Part shown: piece by piece, positions 19,484 through 27,600 of the stretch
How positions within the stretch are numbered: the first letter of the stretch is position 1
Layout of the letters: each line of letters begins with the position of its first letter
Origin: an uncultured Verrucomicrobiota bacterium
GTDB taxonomy: Bacteria; Verrucomicrobiota; Verrucomicrobiia; Opitutales; Opitutaceae
Assembly: GCA_903906135.1 (NCBI GenBank)
Contig: CAIVJE010000123.1
Span: 1-64,000, forward strand
Direction of reading: 5' to 3'
Length of the DNA stretch: 64,000 nt
Program-made: the position numbers and the translations under genes
Notes under the pieces: model-generated
Seen by the model: only the letters and a program-made list of their open reading frames with translations
Databases searched by the model: none
Told to the model about the DNA's origin: nothing

Positions 19484-20254
19484 ATGGAGACCAAGAAGAA
19501 AATTGTCGAAAATTGGCTGCCGCGGTACACGGGGGTGCCGCTCAAAAATTTTGGCCGTTACGTTCTGCTCACCAATTTTCAGCATTACGTGCAGCTCTTT
19601 GCACAGTGGCATCGCGTCCCCGTCATGGGCAAAGACAAGCCGATGCCCAGTGCGACCGCGAACGGGATCACAATTATTAATTTTGGCATGGGCAGCGCAA
19701 CCGCTGCGACCGTGATGGATCTACTCAGTGCAATTAAGCCGAAAGCTGTGCTGTTTCTCGGAAAGTGCGGCGGCATCAAACACCGCGCGGAAATTGGCGA
19801 CTTAATCTTGCCCATCGCGGCGATTCGCGGCGAAGGCACGAGCAACGATTACTTTCCCCCTGAAGTGCCCGCGCTCCCCTCCTTCGCCCTGCAAAAGGCC
19901 ATCTCTACCACCATTCGCGATCATCGCCGCGACTATTGGACCGGCACGGTCTACACGACCAATCGCCGCGTCTGGGAGCACGATCTGAATTTCAAAAAAT
20001 ATCTCCGCAAAATTCGCGTCATGGCGGTCGATATGGAAACCGCGACCATTTTCATCACCGCTTTTGCCAATGAGATCGTCGCCGGAGCCCTCCTCCTCGT
20101 CTCCGACCAACCCATGACTCCAGAAGGCGTGAAGACCCATGCCAGCGATCAGAAAGTGGACACGGAGTACGTCGAAATGCACCTTCACATCGGCATCGAT
20201 TCACTCAAGCAGCTCATCAACAAAGGCGTGACGGTTAAGCACCTAAAATTCTAA
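19484..20254 (+). CDS. amn: AMP nucleosidase (short, catalytic-domain form)
   Basis: INFGMGSATAATVMDLL, FLGKCGGIKHRAEIGDLILP, VMAVDMETATIF, SDQPMTPEGVKT; 256 aa. Confidence 0.88.
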   Translation: METKKKIVENWLPRYTGVPLKNFGRYVLLTNFQHYVQLFAQWHRVPVMGKDKPMPSATANGITIINFGMGSATAATVMDLLSAIKPKAVLFLGKCGGIKHRAEIGDLILPIAAIRGEGTSNDYFPPEVPALPSFALQKAISTTIRDHRRDYWTGTVYTTNRRVWEHDLNFKKYLRKIRVMAVDMETATIFITAFANEIVAGALLLVSDQPMTPEGVKTHASDQKVDTEYVEMHLHIGIDSLKQLINKGVTVKHLKF

Positions 20255-20378
20255 TCGGCGCCGAAGGGATACGGCTAAAGATCGCGAGAACCTCCAGCGA
20301 CCGAACACGACAAGTCATCCCTCTTAGCGCGATACCCAAAGTCTGAAGCGCGCCACTGCTGACATTACGCCGATCTAA

Positions 20379-21071
20379 ATGTTAATCAGAATTAAATGCG
20401 CGATCTCCAACTGCTACCTGCTGCTCGGTGAGCGGCCGGTGCTCGTTGACACGGGGGCGCCCGGCGATCTGCAGCGCATCCTGCATGCCCTGAAGATTCA
20501 TGGCATCGAACTAAACCAAATTGCTCTGATTCTTTTGACCCACGGGCATAGTGACCACGCGGGCGGCGCGGCGGAACTTCGCCGGCGCAGCGGCGCAAAA
20601 ATTGCGCTGCACAGCGGCGATGCTGGTCTCGCCCGCTCAGGGGAAAATGGCGTCCTGGCCGCGCAGGATCAATTCGGGCGTCTCGTGCGTCCCTTCGTGG
20701 ATGAACCCTTTGAATCGTTTGAACCCGACCTCATTTTCCGCGACAGCTTTTCCCTCACACCCTACGGAATCAAAGGGCGCGTGATGGCCACTCCTGGCCA
20801 TACGTTAGGATCTGCCTCGGTCGTGCTCGACTCCGGCGAAGCGATCATCGGCGATGTTCTGCGGGGCAGCATCCTCTGGCCCAATCGCGCCACTCCCCAT
20901 TTTTTCTGCGCCGATCCCGAAATGAATACGCGGAGTATCGTCCGTCTAGCGCGCGAGGGCTTGTGGCGTTGTTATCCGGGAAATTTTGGCAGTTTTCCTG
21001 GCGCGCAATTGGGAAGATTTTTAACCACTGGCACGGGCAAAGTAATGCAACTGGCCGGCGAGCCCGTGTAA
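20379..21071 (+). CDS. MBL-fold metallo-hydrolase
   Basis: LTHGHSDHAGGA HxHxDH motif; TPGHTLGSASVV. Confidence 0.9.
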   Translation: MLIRIKCAISNCYLLLGERPVLVDTGAPGDLQRILHALKIHGIELNQIALILLTHGHSDHAGGAAELRRRSGAKIALHSGDAGLARSGENGVLAAQDQFGRLVRPFVDEPFESFEPDLIFRDSFSLTPYGIKGRVMATPGHTLGSASVVLDSGEAIIGDVLRGSILWPNRATPHFFCADPEMNTRSIVRLAREGLWRCYPGNFGSFPGAQLGRFLTTGTGKVMQLAGEPV

Positions 21072-21098
21072 GGCGCCGCCATTTAAGTTCGCCGCTTT

Positions 21099-22007
21099 TC
21101 AGGGCAGAACATCGATCCAAAAAGGCGCGAAGATTTCCTGCCCCGCGATCATGACCTGACTCCAAATGACGTAGCGACCGGGCTGCGGGATAGTTAATTT
21201 GAACGTCAACTCAGGACGCACGGGATCCAAGGCTTGGGTCAAATCAACCTGCGCCGGATGCAGGTGCGCAAAGCCACTGCGCCCTTCATCAAAGGCCACC
21301 AAATGCGCAAAAGCCCCCATCACCGGTTGCAACTGCGTCGCCCCACCACCGCGTTGACTCACCCGAAACCCCAAATCAATCGGCTGCCCGGCCCGGAAAG
21401 GTTGCGCCGCGGCCAAGGTAAATTCGAATTCGCCGACCGTGTAAGTGAGATTTGGTGAGCGCGCCAGTCGCGCAACCGATCCCGGCACATTGAGTTCAAC
21501 CACCCCGTAAAGCCCGCGACCGGTGGCCACCGGCGTGAAGTCGGCAAAGATGCGATAAACTCCCGCACGCTGCGGAGTCAACGTGAACACCCATTCGCCG
21601 GGGCGTTTGCCCGGCTCGGGATGCACATGCTGATAATCTTCGAGGGTAGGATCGACAATCAGCAGGTGCAATTTGCGCGTGTGCGCCAGTTGCAAATCCT
21701 CAGGCGCGATGGGCTTGCCGCGCGCCGTTTGGAGCGTGAGCGTCAGAGCCACCGACTGATCGGGCACCACGCTGGTTGTCGCCTTAAGCCCGAGCACCAC
21801 CGGCGAACGCACCTGCACGACGGGAATGAACTGCGGATTGTTGGCGTCACACATTTCCAAGGCCCCCTTTCCCTCCGTCCGAAAATCCATGTGATTTAGA
21901 TTCGTGCCCGTCGGCAATGCCCGCACCAAAAAATAAAGCCCTAGCGCCACCGCGGTGATGATCAACACCGAGCGATTGCGCACGTAATTTTTGTCGGGTT
22001 GCTTCAT
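21099..22007 (-). CDS. Membrane-anchored protein with duplicated His-rich domain
   Basis: N-terminal TM; two related segments AHTRKLHLLIVDPTLEDYQHVHPE and AFAHLVAFDEGRSGFAHLHP; overlaps upstream SCO gene by ATGA. Confidence 0.65.
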   Translation of the reverse strand: MKQPDKNYVRNRSVLIITAVALGLYFLVRALPTGTNLNHMDFRTEGKGALEMCDANNPQFIPVVQVRSPVVLGLKATTSVVPDQSVALTLTLQTARGKPIAPEDLQLAHTRKLHLLIVDPTLEDYQHVHPEPGKRPGEWVFTLTPQRAGVYRIFADFTPVATGRGLYGVVELNVPGSVARLARSPNLTYTVGEFEFTLAAAQPFRAGQPIDLGFRVSQRGGGATQLQPVMGAFAHLVAFDEGRSGFAHLHPAQVDLTQALDPVRPELTFKLTIPQPGRYVIWSQVMIAGQEIFAPFWIDVLP

Positions 22008-22921
22008 GCTTTTTTCAAGCGCCGCACAAAATCGTCCACCGCCCAAGCGCTGCCGTCGGCTCGATAAATAATTTTACCCTGCGGGTTAATCAACACGGTC
22101 GCGAGGGTATGCTTAATCGTGGCGCCTTCAAATTCTCGAATCACCCCCAACTGCGCGAGCAGTTGACGCACCGCCGCATCAGGTCCGGTTAGAAATGAGA
22201 AATTCACCAAATTAATTCCCCGCACTTCGGCGTATTCTTTTAACACTCCGGGGGTATCGAATTCTGGATCGAGAGAAATTGACACCAATTCTAAGTCGGT
22301 GACGCCCGCCGCGCGGGCCGCCTGTTGCAGTTCCTGCATACGCAGAGTCGAGGCTGGGCACATGGTGGCGACGGGGCAGCGGGTGAAAATAAAATTGAGC
22401 ACCACCTGCTTACCGCGAAAGCGGCTCGGTGAAACCGCGCGGCCCGCTTGATCAAGCAGGGTGAATTCGGGCAGCGTCTCCCCGATTTCCCGATAAGCTG
22501 ACTTTCCGCGCATGGCGGTATCTTGCGCCAAACTTTGCGCCGCCGCCACCAGAGCCCGTTCGGTCACGGCGTCTGCTGGCCAAATTTTTTCGAGAGAAAA
22601 CTCCGTGCCGCGGACCACCAACTCGGCCCGAATATGCTGGCCGGGTTGCGCATTCTCCAAATCACCGCGGGCTGCCTTAAATTCCATGGTCATACCCGGC
22701 ATGTAGCCTTTAATTTCATCATGCATCACGACCAGGGTCTGACTAGCCCGCTGCACCTCGATGATTTCACCCGTCAACGGATAGCGTTGCTCAGTGGGCG
22801 CCGCCACCGTCAGGGGAACCGCTGCCGCTGGCTTCGCTTTGGCGCAGCCAGCCCCTAGGCCGACCGCCATTATTAGCAAACCTGCAGCCCAACGGCGGAC
22901 GAGCGAATAACAAGGCGTCAT
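22004..22921 (-). CDS. Lipoprotein: CusF-like copper-binding domain fused to SCO1/SenC-type thioredoxin-like domain
   Basis: Lipobox-like VGLGAGC; MHDEIKGYMPGMTMEF (CusF-like); NFIFTRCPVATMCPAST and IKHTLATVLINPQGKI (SCO-like). Confidence 0.85.
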   Translation of the reverse strand: MTPCYSLVRRWAAGLLIMAVGLGAGCAKAKPAAAVPLTVAAPTEQRYPLTGEIIEVQRASQTLVVMHDEIKGYMPGMTMEFKAARGDLENAQPGQHIRAELVVRGTEFSLEKIWPADAVTERALVAAAQSLAQDTAMRGKSAYREIGETLPEFTLLDQAGRAVSPSRFRGKQVVLNFIFTRCPVATMCPASTLRMQELQQAARAAGVTDLELVSISLDPEFDTPGVLKEYAEVRGINLVNFSFLTGPDAAVRQLLAQLGVIREFEGATIKHTLATVLINPQGKIIYRADGSAWAVDDFVRRLKKA

Positions 22922-23017
22922 AGGCTTCACCCATTTGCCAAAGTCAGAAATTGTCAAAAGGTTTGCGCTGCCCATCGGGCAAGTATCACTTCCTGTTTCT
23001 CCCGCCAATCTCATCTC

Positions 23018-23989
23018 ATGTCGCGCACCGCCCATTATAAATTCGGCCTCGCCGCCTTCGCGGCGCTGGGCAGTGGCTGGGTTTTTGTTCTCGTCGCACT
23101 GGGCGCATTCACCACGAGCATCGGCGCCGGCATGGCTTTTTCCGACTGGCCGCTTTCCAATGGGTCGATCAACCCCTTGGGCTGGTTAACAGAAATCGAT
23201 AAATTTGCCGAGCATTCGCATCGCCTCAGCGCCAGCCTGATGAGCTCGATTACCATCATTCTCGCGGTTTGGTTGTGGCTCACCGAAGAACGCACCTGGC
23301 TGCGGCGCCTCGGCTATTTTGCCGTTGGCCTCGTCTTAACCCAAGCCGCGGTGGGCGGACTCCGCGTCTTGTTCGATCACCAGCACATCGACCTCGTCAA
23401 CACCAGCCTCGGCCGCCTATTTGCGATGCTGCATGCGGTCTTGGCTCAAGCTTTCGTTTGTACGCTCTTCGCCATTGCGATCGCCAGTTCGCGTCCGTGG
23501 ATTGAAGGCAGCAGCGGTTGGACCGGAGTTTCCTCCCAACGACTGCGGCAACTTGGGGCAGTCTGCGTCGCCTTGCTGTTTGTCCAACTTTCCATCGCCG
23601 CGATCGTTCGGCATAGTTTTGCCGGACTCGCCATCCCCACCTTCCCGCTCTCGACCCCCGAGGGCAATCTGCTCCCCGCGCTCTGGGATTTTCGCGTGAG
23701 CATTCACTTTGCGCATCGCGTGATGGCTGGCGTGGTGTCGCTCGCCCTAGTCGCTTTTGTGCGACAGCTCTGGCGCGAGCCCTCGGCCCCAACGGCCTTG
23801 CGTTGGCTGGGGATTGGGCTGCTTGGTCTTATTAGTTTACAAATTTATCTAGGCGCACAAATCATCTGGACAGGCCGCAGTGTGTCGATGACGACGGGGC
23901 ATGTGATCATCGGCGCCTTAACGCTGGCGGTAACATTTCTACTGACCTGCTTCACTTACCACGGCTCCGTTAAAACCAATCCCGCATGA
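23018..23989 (+). CDS. ctaA: COX15/CtaA heme A synthase family protein
   Basis: GAFTTSIGAGMAFSDWPLSNG, EHSHRLSAS, QAAVGGLRVLFDH, FAHRVMAGVVSL, GRSVSMTTGHVIIGA. Confidence 0.9.
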   Translation: MSRTAHYKFGLAAFAALGSGWVFVLVALGAFTTSIGAGMAFSDWPLSNGSINPLGWLTEIDKFAEHSHRLSASLMSSITIILAVWLWLTEERTWLRRLGYFAVGLVLTQAAVGGLRVLFDHQHIDLVNTSLGRLFAMLHAVLAQAFVCTLFAIAIASSRPWIEGSSGWTGVSSQRLRQLGAVCVALLFVQLSIAAIVRHSFAGLAIPTFPLSTPEGNLLPALWDFRVSIHFAHRVMAGVVSLALVAFVRQLWREPSAPTALRWLGIGLLGLISLQIYLGAQIIWTGRSVSMTTGHVIIGALTLAVTFLLTCFTYHGSVKTNPA

Positions 23990-24903
23990 TCCCCGCCCCA
24001 GAGCAGAGCCTTCCCGGTAATAGCGCCCAGCCCACGCCGGCGACTTGGCGCCATTATCTTGAGCTAACCAAACCGCGCCTGAGCATGCTGTCGGTCACCA
24101 CCGCTATGGTCGGGTACCTAGCGGCCGTTCCTTATTTGGAATGGTCGCGCACTTTCTTTCTCATGGCCGGCACTGCCTTGTGCGCGGGCGGCGTGGCGGC
24201 CCTGAATCAGTGGATGGAGAGCGATCGCGATGCCTTAATGCAGCGCACCAGGGATCGCCCGATTCCGCAGGGCATCATTGCCCCCGGTTCCGCCTTTGTT
24301 CTTGGCTGGATCCTATGTCTGACCGGCCTCAGCTTACTTTTTAAGCAAGTAAACGGACCTTCCGCTTTTCTCGGTCTAGCGACGGTGGTCGCCTACCTCG
24401 CCATTTACACCCCCGCCAAGAAATGGTCGCGATGGTCAACGGAGATTGGGGCGGTCAGCGGCGCCCTGCCCCCGATGATTGGTTGGGCGGCAGCGGGACG
24501 ATCGAATCCGGCACTCGGTTGGACGCTCTTCGCCATTTTGTTCACGTGGCAAATGCCCCACTTCTTTGCCTTAGCTTGGACCTACCGCAAAGACTATGCC
24601 GCGGCCCACTTCCCGATTTTATCGGTCGTCGACCCCAGTGGCCGTCGCGTCTCCCGCCGGGCCTTCATCTGGACCGTGCTGCTCCTCGCCGCCAGTGGGA
24701 TGCCGACGCTCCTCGGCTATTGTTCGTGGTATTATTTCGCTGGGGCCGTGGCGTTAGGAGGCTGGATTCTCTGGTCTGCCTTTATTTTTCTGAATCCGGA
24801 CCGGCGAGAAACCGAAGCGCGGCGGCTATTTCTCATTTCGATTGCTTATCTCCCGCTGCTACTCGGCCTGCTGGTCGCGGACCGGCTGATCTTTAAACTT
24901 TAA
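23986..24903 (+). CDS. ctaB: Protoheme IX farnesyltransferase (heme O synthase)
   Basis: LTKPRLSMLSVTTAMVGYL, NQWMESDRDALMQRTRDRPIPQG, WQMPHFFALAWTYRKDY. Confidence 0.95.
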   Translation: MIPAPEQSLPGNSAQPTPATWRHYLELTKPRLSMLSVTTAMVGYLAAVPYLEWSRTFFLMAGTALCAGGVAALNQWMESDRDALMQRTRDRPIPQGIIAPGSAFVLGWILCLTGLSLLFKQVNGPSAFLGLATVVAYLAIYTPAKKWSRWSTEIGAVSGALPPMIGWAAAGRSNPALGWTLFAILFTWQMPHFFALAWTYRKDYAAAHFPILSVVDPSGRRVSRRAFIWTVLLLAASGMPTLLGYCSWYYFAGAVALGGWILWSAFIFLNPDRRETEARRLFLISIAYLPLLLGLLVADRLIFKL

Positions 24904-24945
24904 TTGACCTAACCAGCGGGCGCTGCGTTGGATTATTTTCCCCCC

Positions 24946-25389
24946 ATGACAATTCAAGACATCCCGACCCTGAATGCGGCGCTTAATGCCACCGCCACCG
25001 TATTGATTACGCTTGGCTTCATTTTTATCAAACAAGGTAAACGTGAAGCACACCGGGCCAGCATGCTTACCGCAGGATTTGTTTCGGCTATTTTTCTGGT
25101 GGGTTACGTGACGCATAAAATCCTGATGAAGGGCGTCCACACGCCCTTTGGCGGTGAAAGCCCCGCGCTCCGCGCCTTCTATTATACGATGCTGATTTCG
25201 CACATCATCCTCGCTATCTCGATCGCGTACCTAGTGCCCCGCACCTTCCTTTTTGCCATCAAAGGTGATTTCGAAACCCATAAACGCTGGGCTAAATTCA
25301 CCTTTCCCATCTGGTATTATGTCTCGGTGACAGGCGTGCTCGTCTACTTTTTTCTCTATATGTGGTGGCCAAGCGCCCCAGCGGCCTAA
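24946..25389 (+). CDS. DUF420 family membrane protein
   Basis: 4 TM helices with LPTLNAxLNAxxxxLI-like start (IPTLNAALNATATVLITLGFIFIKQGKREAHRASM) and KRWAKFTFPIWYYVSVTGVLVYFFLYMWWP; located in cox cluster. Confidence 0.85.
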   Translation: MTIQDIPTLNAALNATATVLITLGFIFIKQGKREAHRASMLTAGFVSAIFLVGYVTHKILMKGVHTPFGGESPALRAFYYTMLISHIILAISIAYLVPRTFLFAIKGDFETHKRWAKFTFPIWYYVSVTGVLVYFFLYMWWPSAPAA

Positions 25390-25442
25390 ATCGCGGTAGT
25401 CGTAAAAAAAGCTGCAGCCCGCCCTGCCGTTGGCCCCAACAA

Positions 25443-25468
25443 AAAAGCCGAGCTTTCGCTCGGCTTTT
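25443..25468. terminator. Bidirectional rho-independent terminator
   Basis: AAAAGCCGAGC TTTC GCTCGGCTTTT perfect 11-bp stem with A/T tracts on both sides, between convergent DUF420 and cupredoxin genes. Confidence 0.92.
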
Positions 25469-25512
25469 GCATTAATCGCCGCCCACTCTCAGCAGGCGCG
25501 CCAACAAAAACG

Positions 25513-25995
25513 TTACTTAACGACCAGTACGCCTTTCATGCCCGAGAGATAATGGGCCGGAAAAGTGCAGAGGTAGACATATTCGCCGGGCTCGGTGGGG
25601 GCCTTGAACTTGAGCTCCTCACTTTGCTTAGGTCCGAGCAATTTGGTATGGGCAATAACTTGGCCAGCTAAAGCTACCGGAATATACTCGGTAGCAGCAG
25701 CCATGATGGCGGCATCGGTAAAGGCCTTAACATCGGTTCCTTTTTTAAGCAAAACCCAGTTATGACCCATTGCGACCTTAGGCATATTGCCCATATTAGT
25801 TAAGCTAACAGTTACCTCCTGCCCCGCGGTAACCTCAAGACGGGTGAGGTTAAATTTCATGGAATCGTTAGCCGTCAGCTCAAAAGACGCCCCAGCAGGA
25901 GCGCTTGCGACCACGGCGGCTGATTCATTTTTTTGACCACAGCCCACGAGCAGAAAGCTCGCGGTTAAGAGCGAAAGTAGGAGATATTTTTTCAT
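25513..25995 (-). CDS. Azurin/auracyanin-like blue copper lipoprotein
   Basis: Lipobox LLVGC; MGHNWVLL, AHTKLLGPK, YLCTFPAHYLSGMKGVL with His, Cys, His, Met ligand set. Confidence 0.92.
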   Translation of the reverse strand: MKKYLLLSLLTASFLLVGCGQKNESAAVVASAPAGASFELTANDSMKFNLTRLEVTAGQEVTVSLTNMGNMPKVAMGHNWVLLKKGTDVKAFTDAAIMAAATEYIPVALAGQVIAHTKLLGPKQSEELKFKAPTEPGEYVYLCTFPAHYLSGMKGVLVVK

Positions 25996-26209
25996 AAGAG
26001 GTGGATTATTACACACCGCCCAAGGGAGCGCAATGACGCAGGTCAAGGTTGCTAAATATCTAATATCGATCCCCGTAGAGATTATACCTCAGGCGGGAGC
26101 AGATAGCGCATATCTTGCGGTGGTTTTATAGTTGAAATGACTGATTATTTGCAAACGGTATCACGACTTTAATGCCCCAGTGCTTCCCGCTGAAAAATTA
26201 CCGTCATAC

Positions 26210-27505
26210 ATGACCCGCATCCGCTTCGATCATCGCCCTTTTTCGCGCGCAACTCGCGCCTTAGTCGCTGGGCTTGGCCTAGTGCTTTTGTCCAGCTGTA
26301 AGCTGGCAGATATTTTCGACCTGAGTGGCAATCAGTCCACCATGCTCACCGCAGGTCCCGTCGCCAAAGCGCAATGGGACTTATTCATGGTAACGGTGTA
26401 TGTTTGCACTTTCATCTTCATCGTGGTCGGCGCGATTTTGGCCTACGCCCAGATCAAGTTCCGCGCTCGCTCGGAGTCCGATGAGCATGCCGAGCCACCG
26501 CCTGAGGCGCACGGCAATCCTTTTGTAGAAATCGGCTTAATCGCCGCTTCGGTCGCTTTGTTGGTCATCATCGCCATTCCCACCTTGCGGGATATCTGGT
26601 ACACGCACGATGTACCCGAAGACGAGAAGGGTAACGCCATGGAAGTCGTCGCCACGGGTTATCAATGGTGGTTCAAATTTGAGTATCCCACGGAACTCGT
26701 GAAGCTGCCCAACGGCGGCGAAGCTCCTTTAGTGACCGGCAATGAACTGGTCGTCCCCGCCGGCACCCCGATCCGGGTCCAGCTCCGCACCATCGATGTG
26801 ATTCATAGTTTTTGGGTGCCAAAGCTCGCTGGGAAAGTTGATATGATGCCGAATCGCGCGAATTTTCTTTGGTTCAAAGCTGACAAACCGGGCTACTATT
26901 ATGGTCAATGCGCTGAATTTTGCGGTGAGTCGCATGCGATCATGCGTTTTCGCGTAATCGCTCTGTCGCCCCGAGAATATTCCCAATGGCTGGAGAATCA
27001 AAAATCACCAGCGCGCACAGTTACGCCAGCGCTGTTGGCTAGCGCGGTTGATCGCAGCGCCCATGTGCAATTTGCGGCGATGAAGCTAAATCCCGGCGAA
27101 GCACTGGCCGCCTCCCCAGCTTTCGATGCCGACCCCCTGAATGCCTGGCGGGAGATGCAGCATCCTGAAGCAGGTGAAGACGCTCCATTGATCGCTCAAG
27201 GCCGCCAATTATTCTCGGCCAAGACTTGTGTCAGCTGTCACAGCATCCGGGGCCATGAAGGCGTTGGCATCAGTGGTCCCGACCTGACGCGCGTCGGCGC
27301 CCGCTCCACGATCGCCGCTGGCGTATTGGAAAACACCCACGAGCGGATGCACGCTTGGATTAAAAACCCCAATCACTTTAAGCCCGGCAACAAGATGTGG
27401 TTTGGTGGCTACAACGTAAAAGACGGCGATAACTGGAAGCCAAACTTCACCATGAATGACCAAGAAATCAACGCCCTCGTCGCTTATCTGCACAGCCTAA
27501 AATAA
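26210..27505 (+). CDS. coxB: Cytochrome c oxidase subunit II with C-terminal cytochrome c domain (caa3-type)
   Basis: QCAEFCGESHAIM CuA motif; CVSCH heme c motif; lipobox-like LLSSC; ORF opens at 26180. Confidence 0.95.
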   Translation: MTRIRFDHRPFSRATRALVAGLGLVLLSSCKLADIFDLSGNQSTMLTAGPVAKAQWDLFMVTVYVCTFIFIVVGAILAYAQIKFRARSESDEHAEPPPEAHGNPFVEIGLIAASVALLVIIAIPTLRDIWYTHDVPEDEKGNAMEVVATGYQWWFKFEYPTELVKLPNGGEAPLVTGNELVVPAGTPIRVQLRTIDVIHSFWVPKLAGKVDMMPNRANFLWFKADKPGYYYGQCAEFCGESHAIMRFRVIALSPREYSQWLENQKSPARTVTPALLASAVDRSAHVQFAAMKLNPGEALAASPAFDADPLNAWREMQHPEAGEDAPLIAQGRQLFSAKTCVSCHSIRGHEGVGISGPDLTRVGARSTIAAGVLENTHERMHAWIKNPNHFKPGNKMWFGGYNVKDGDNWKPNFTMNDQEINALVAYLHSLK

Positions 27506-27600
27506 TTGCGACCGCAGGGTATTAGACCCCACCAGCCAAACGCCCAGCGCAATCCCTTCCCTTTTTCTCAACTTTTCGCTCCCCCTTCACCCTCATATTT

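Noticed and set aside
24423-24896. 157-aa ORF in an alternative frame of ctaB
   Set aside because: No recognisable motifs; entirely within a confident heme O synthase gene.
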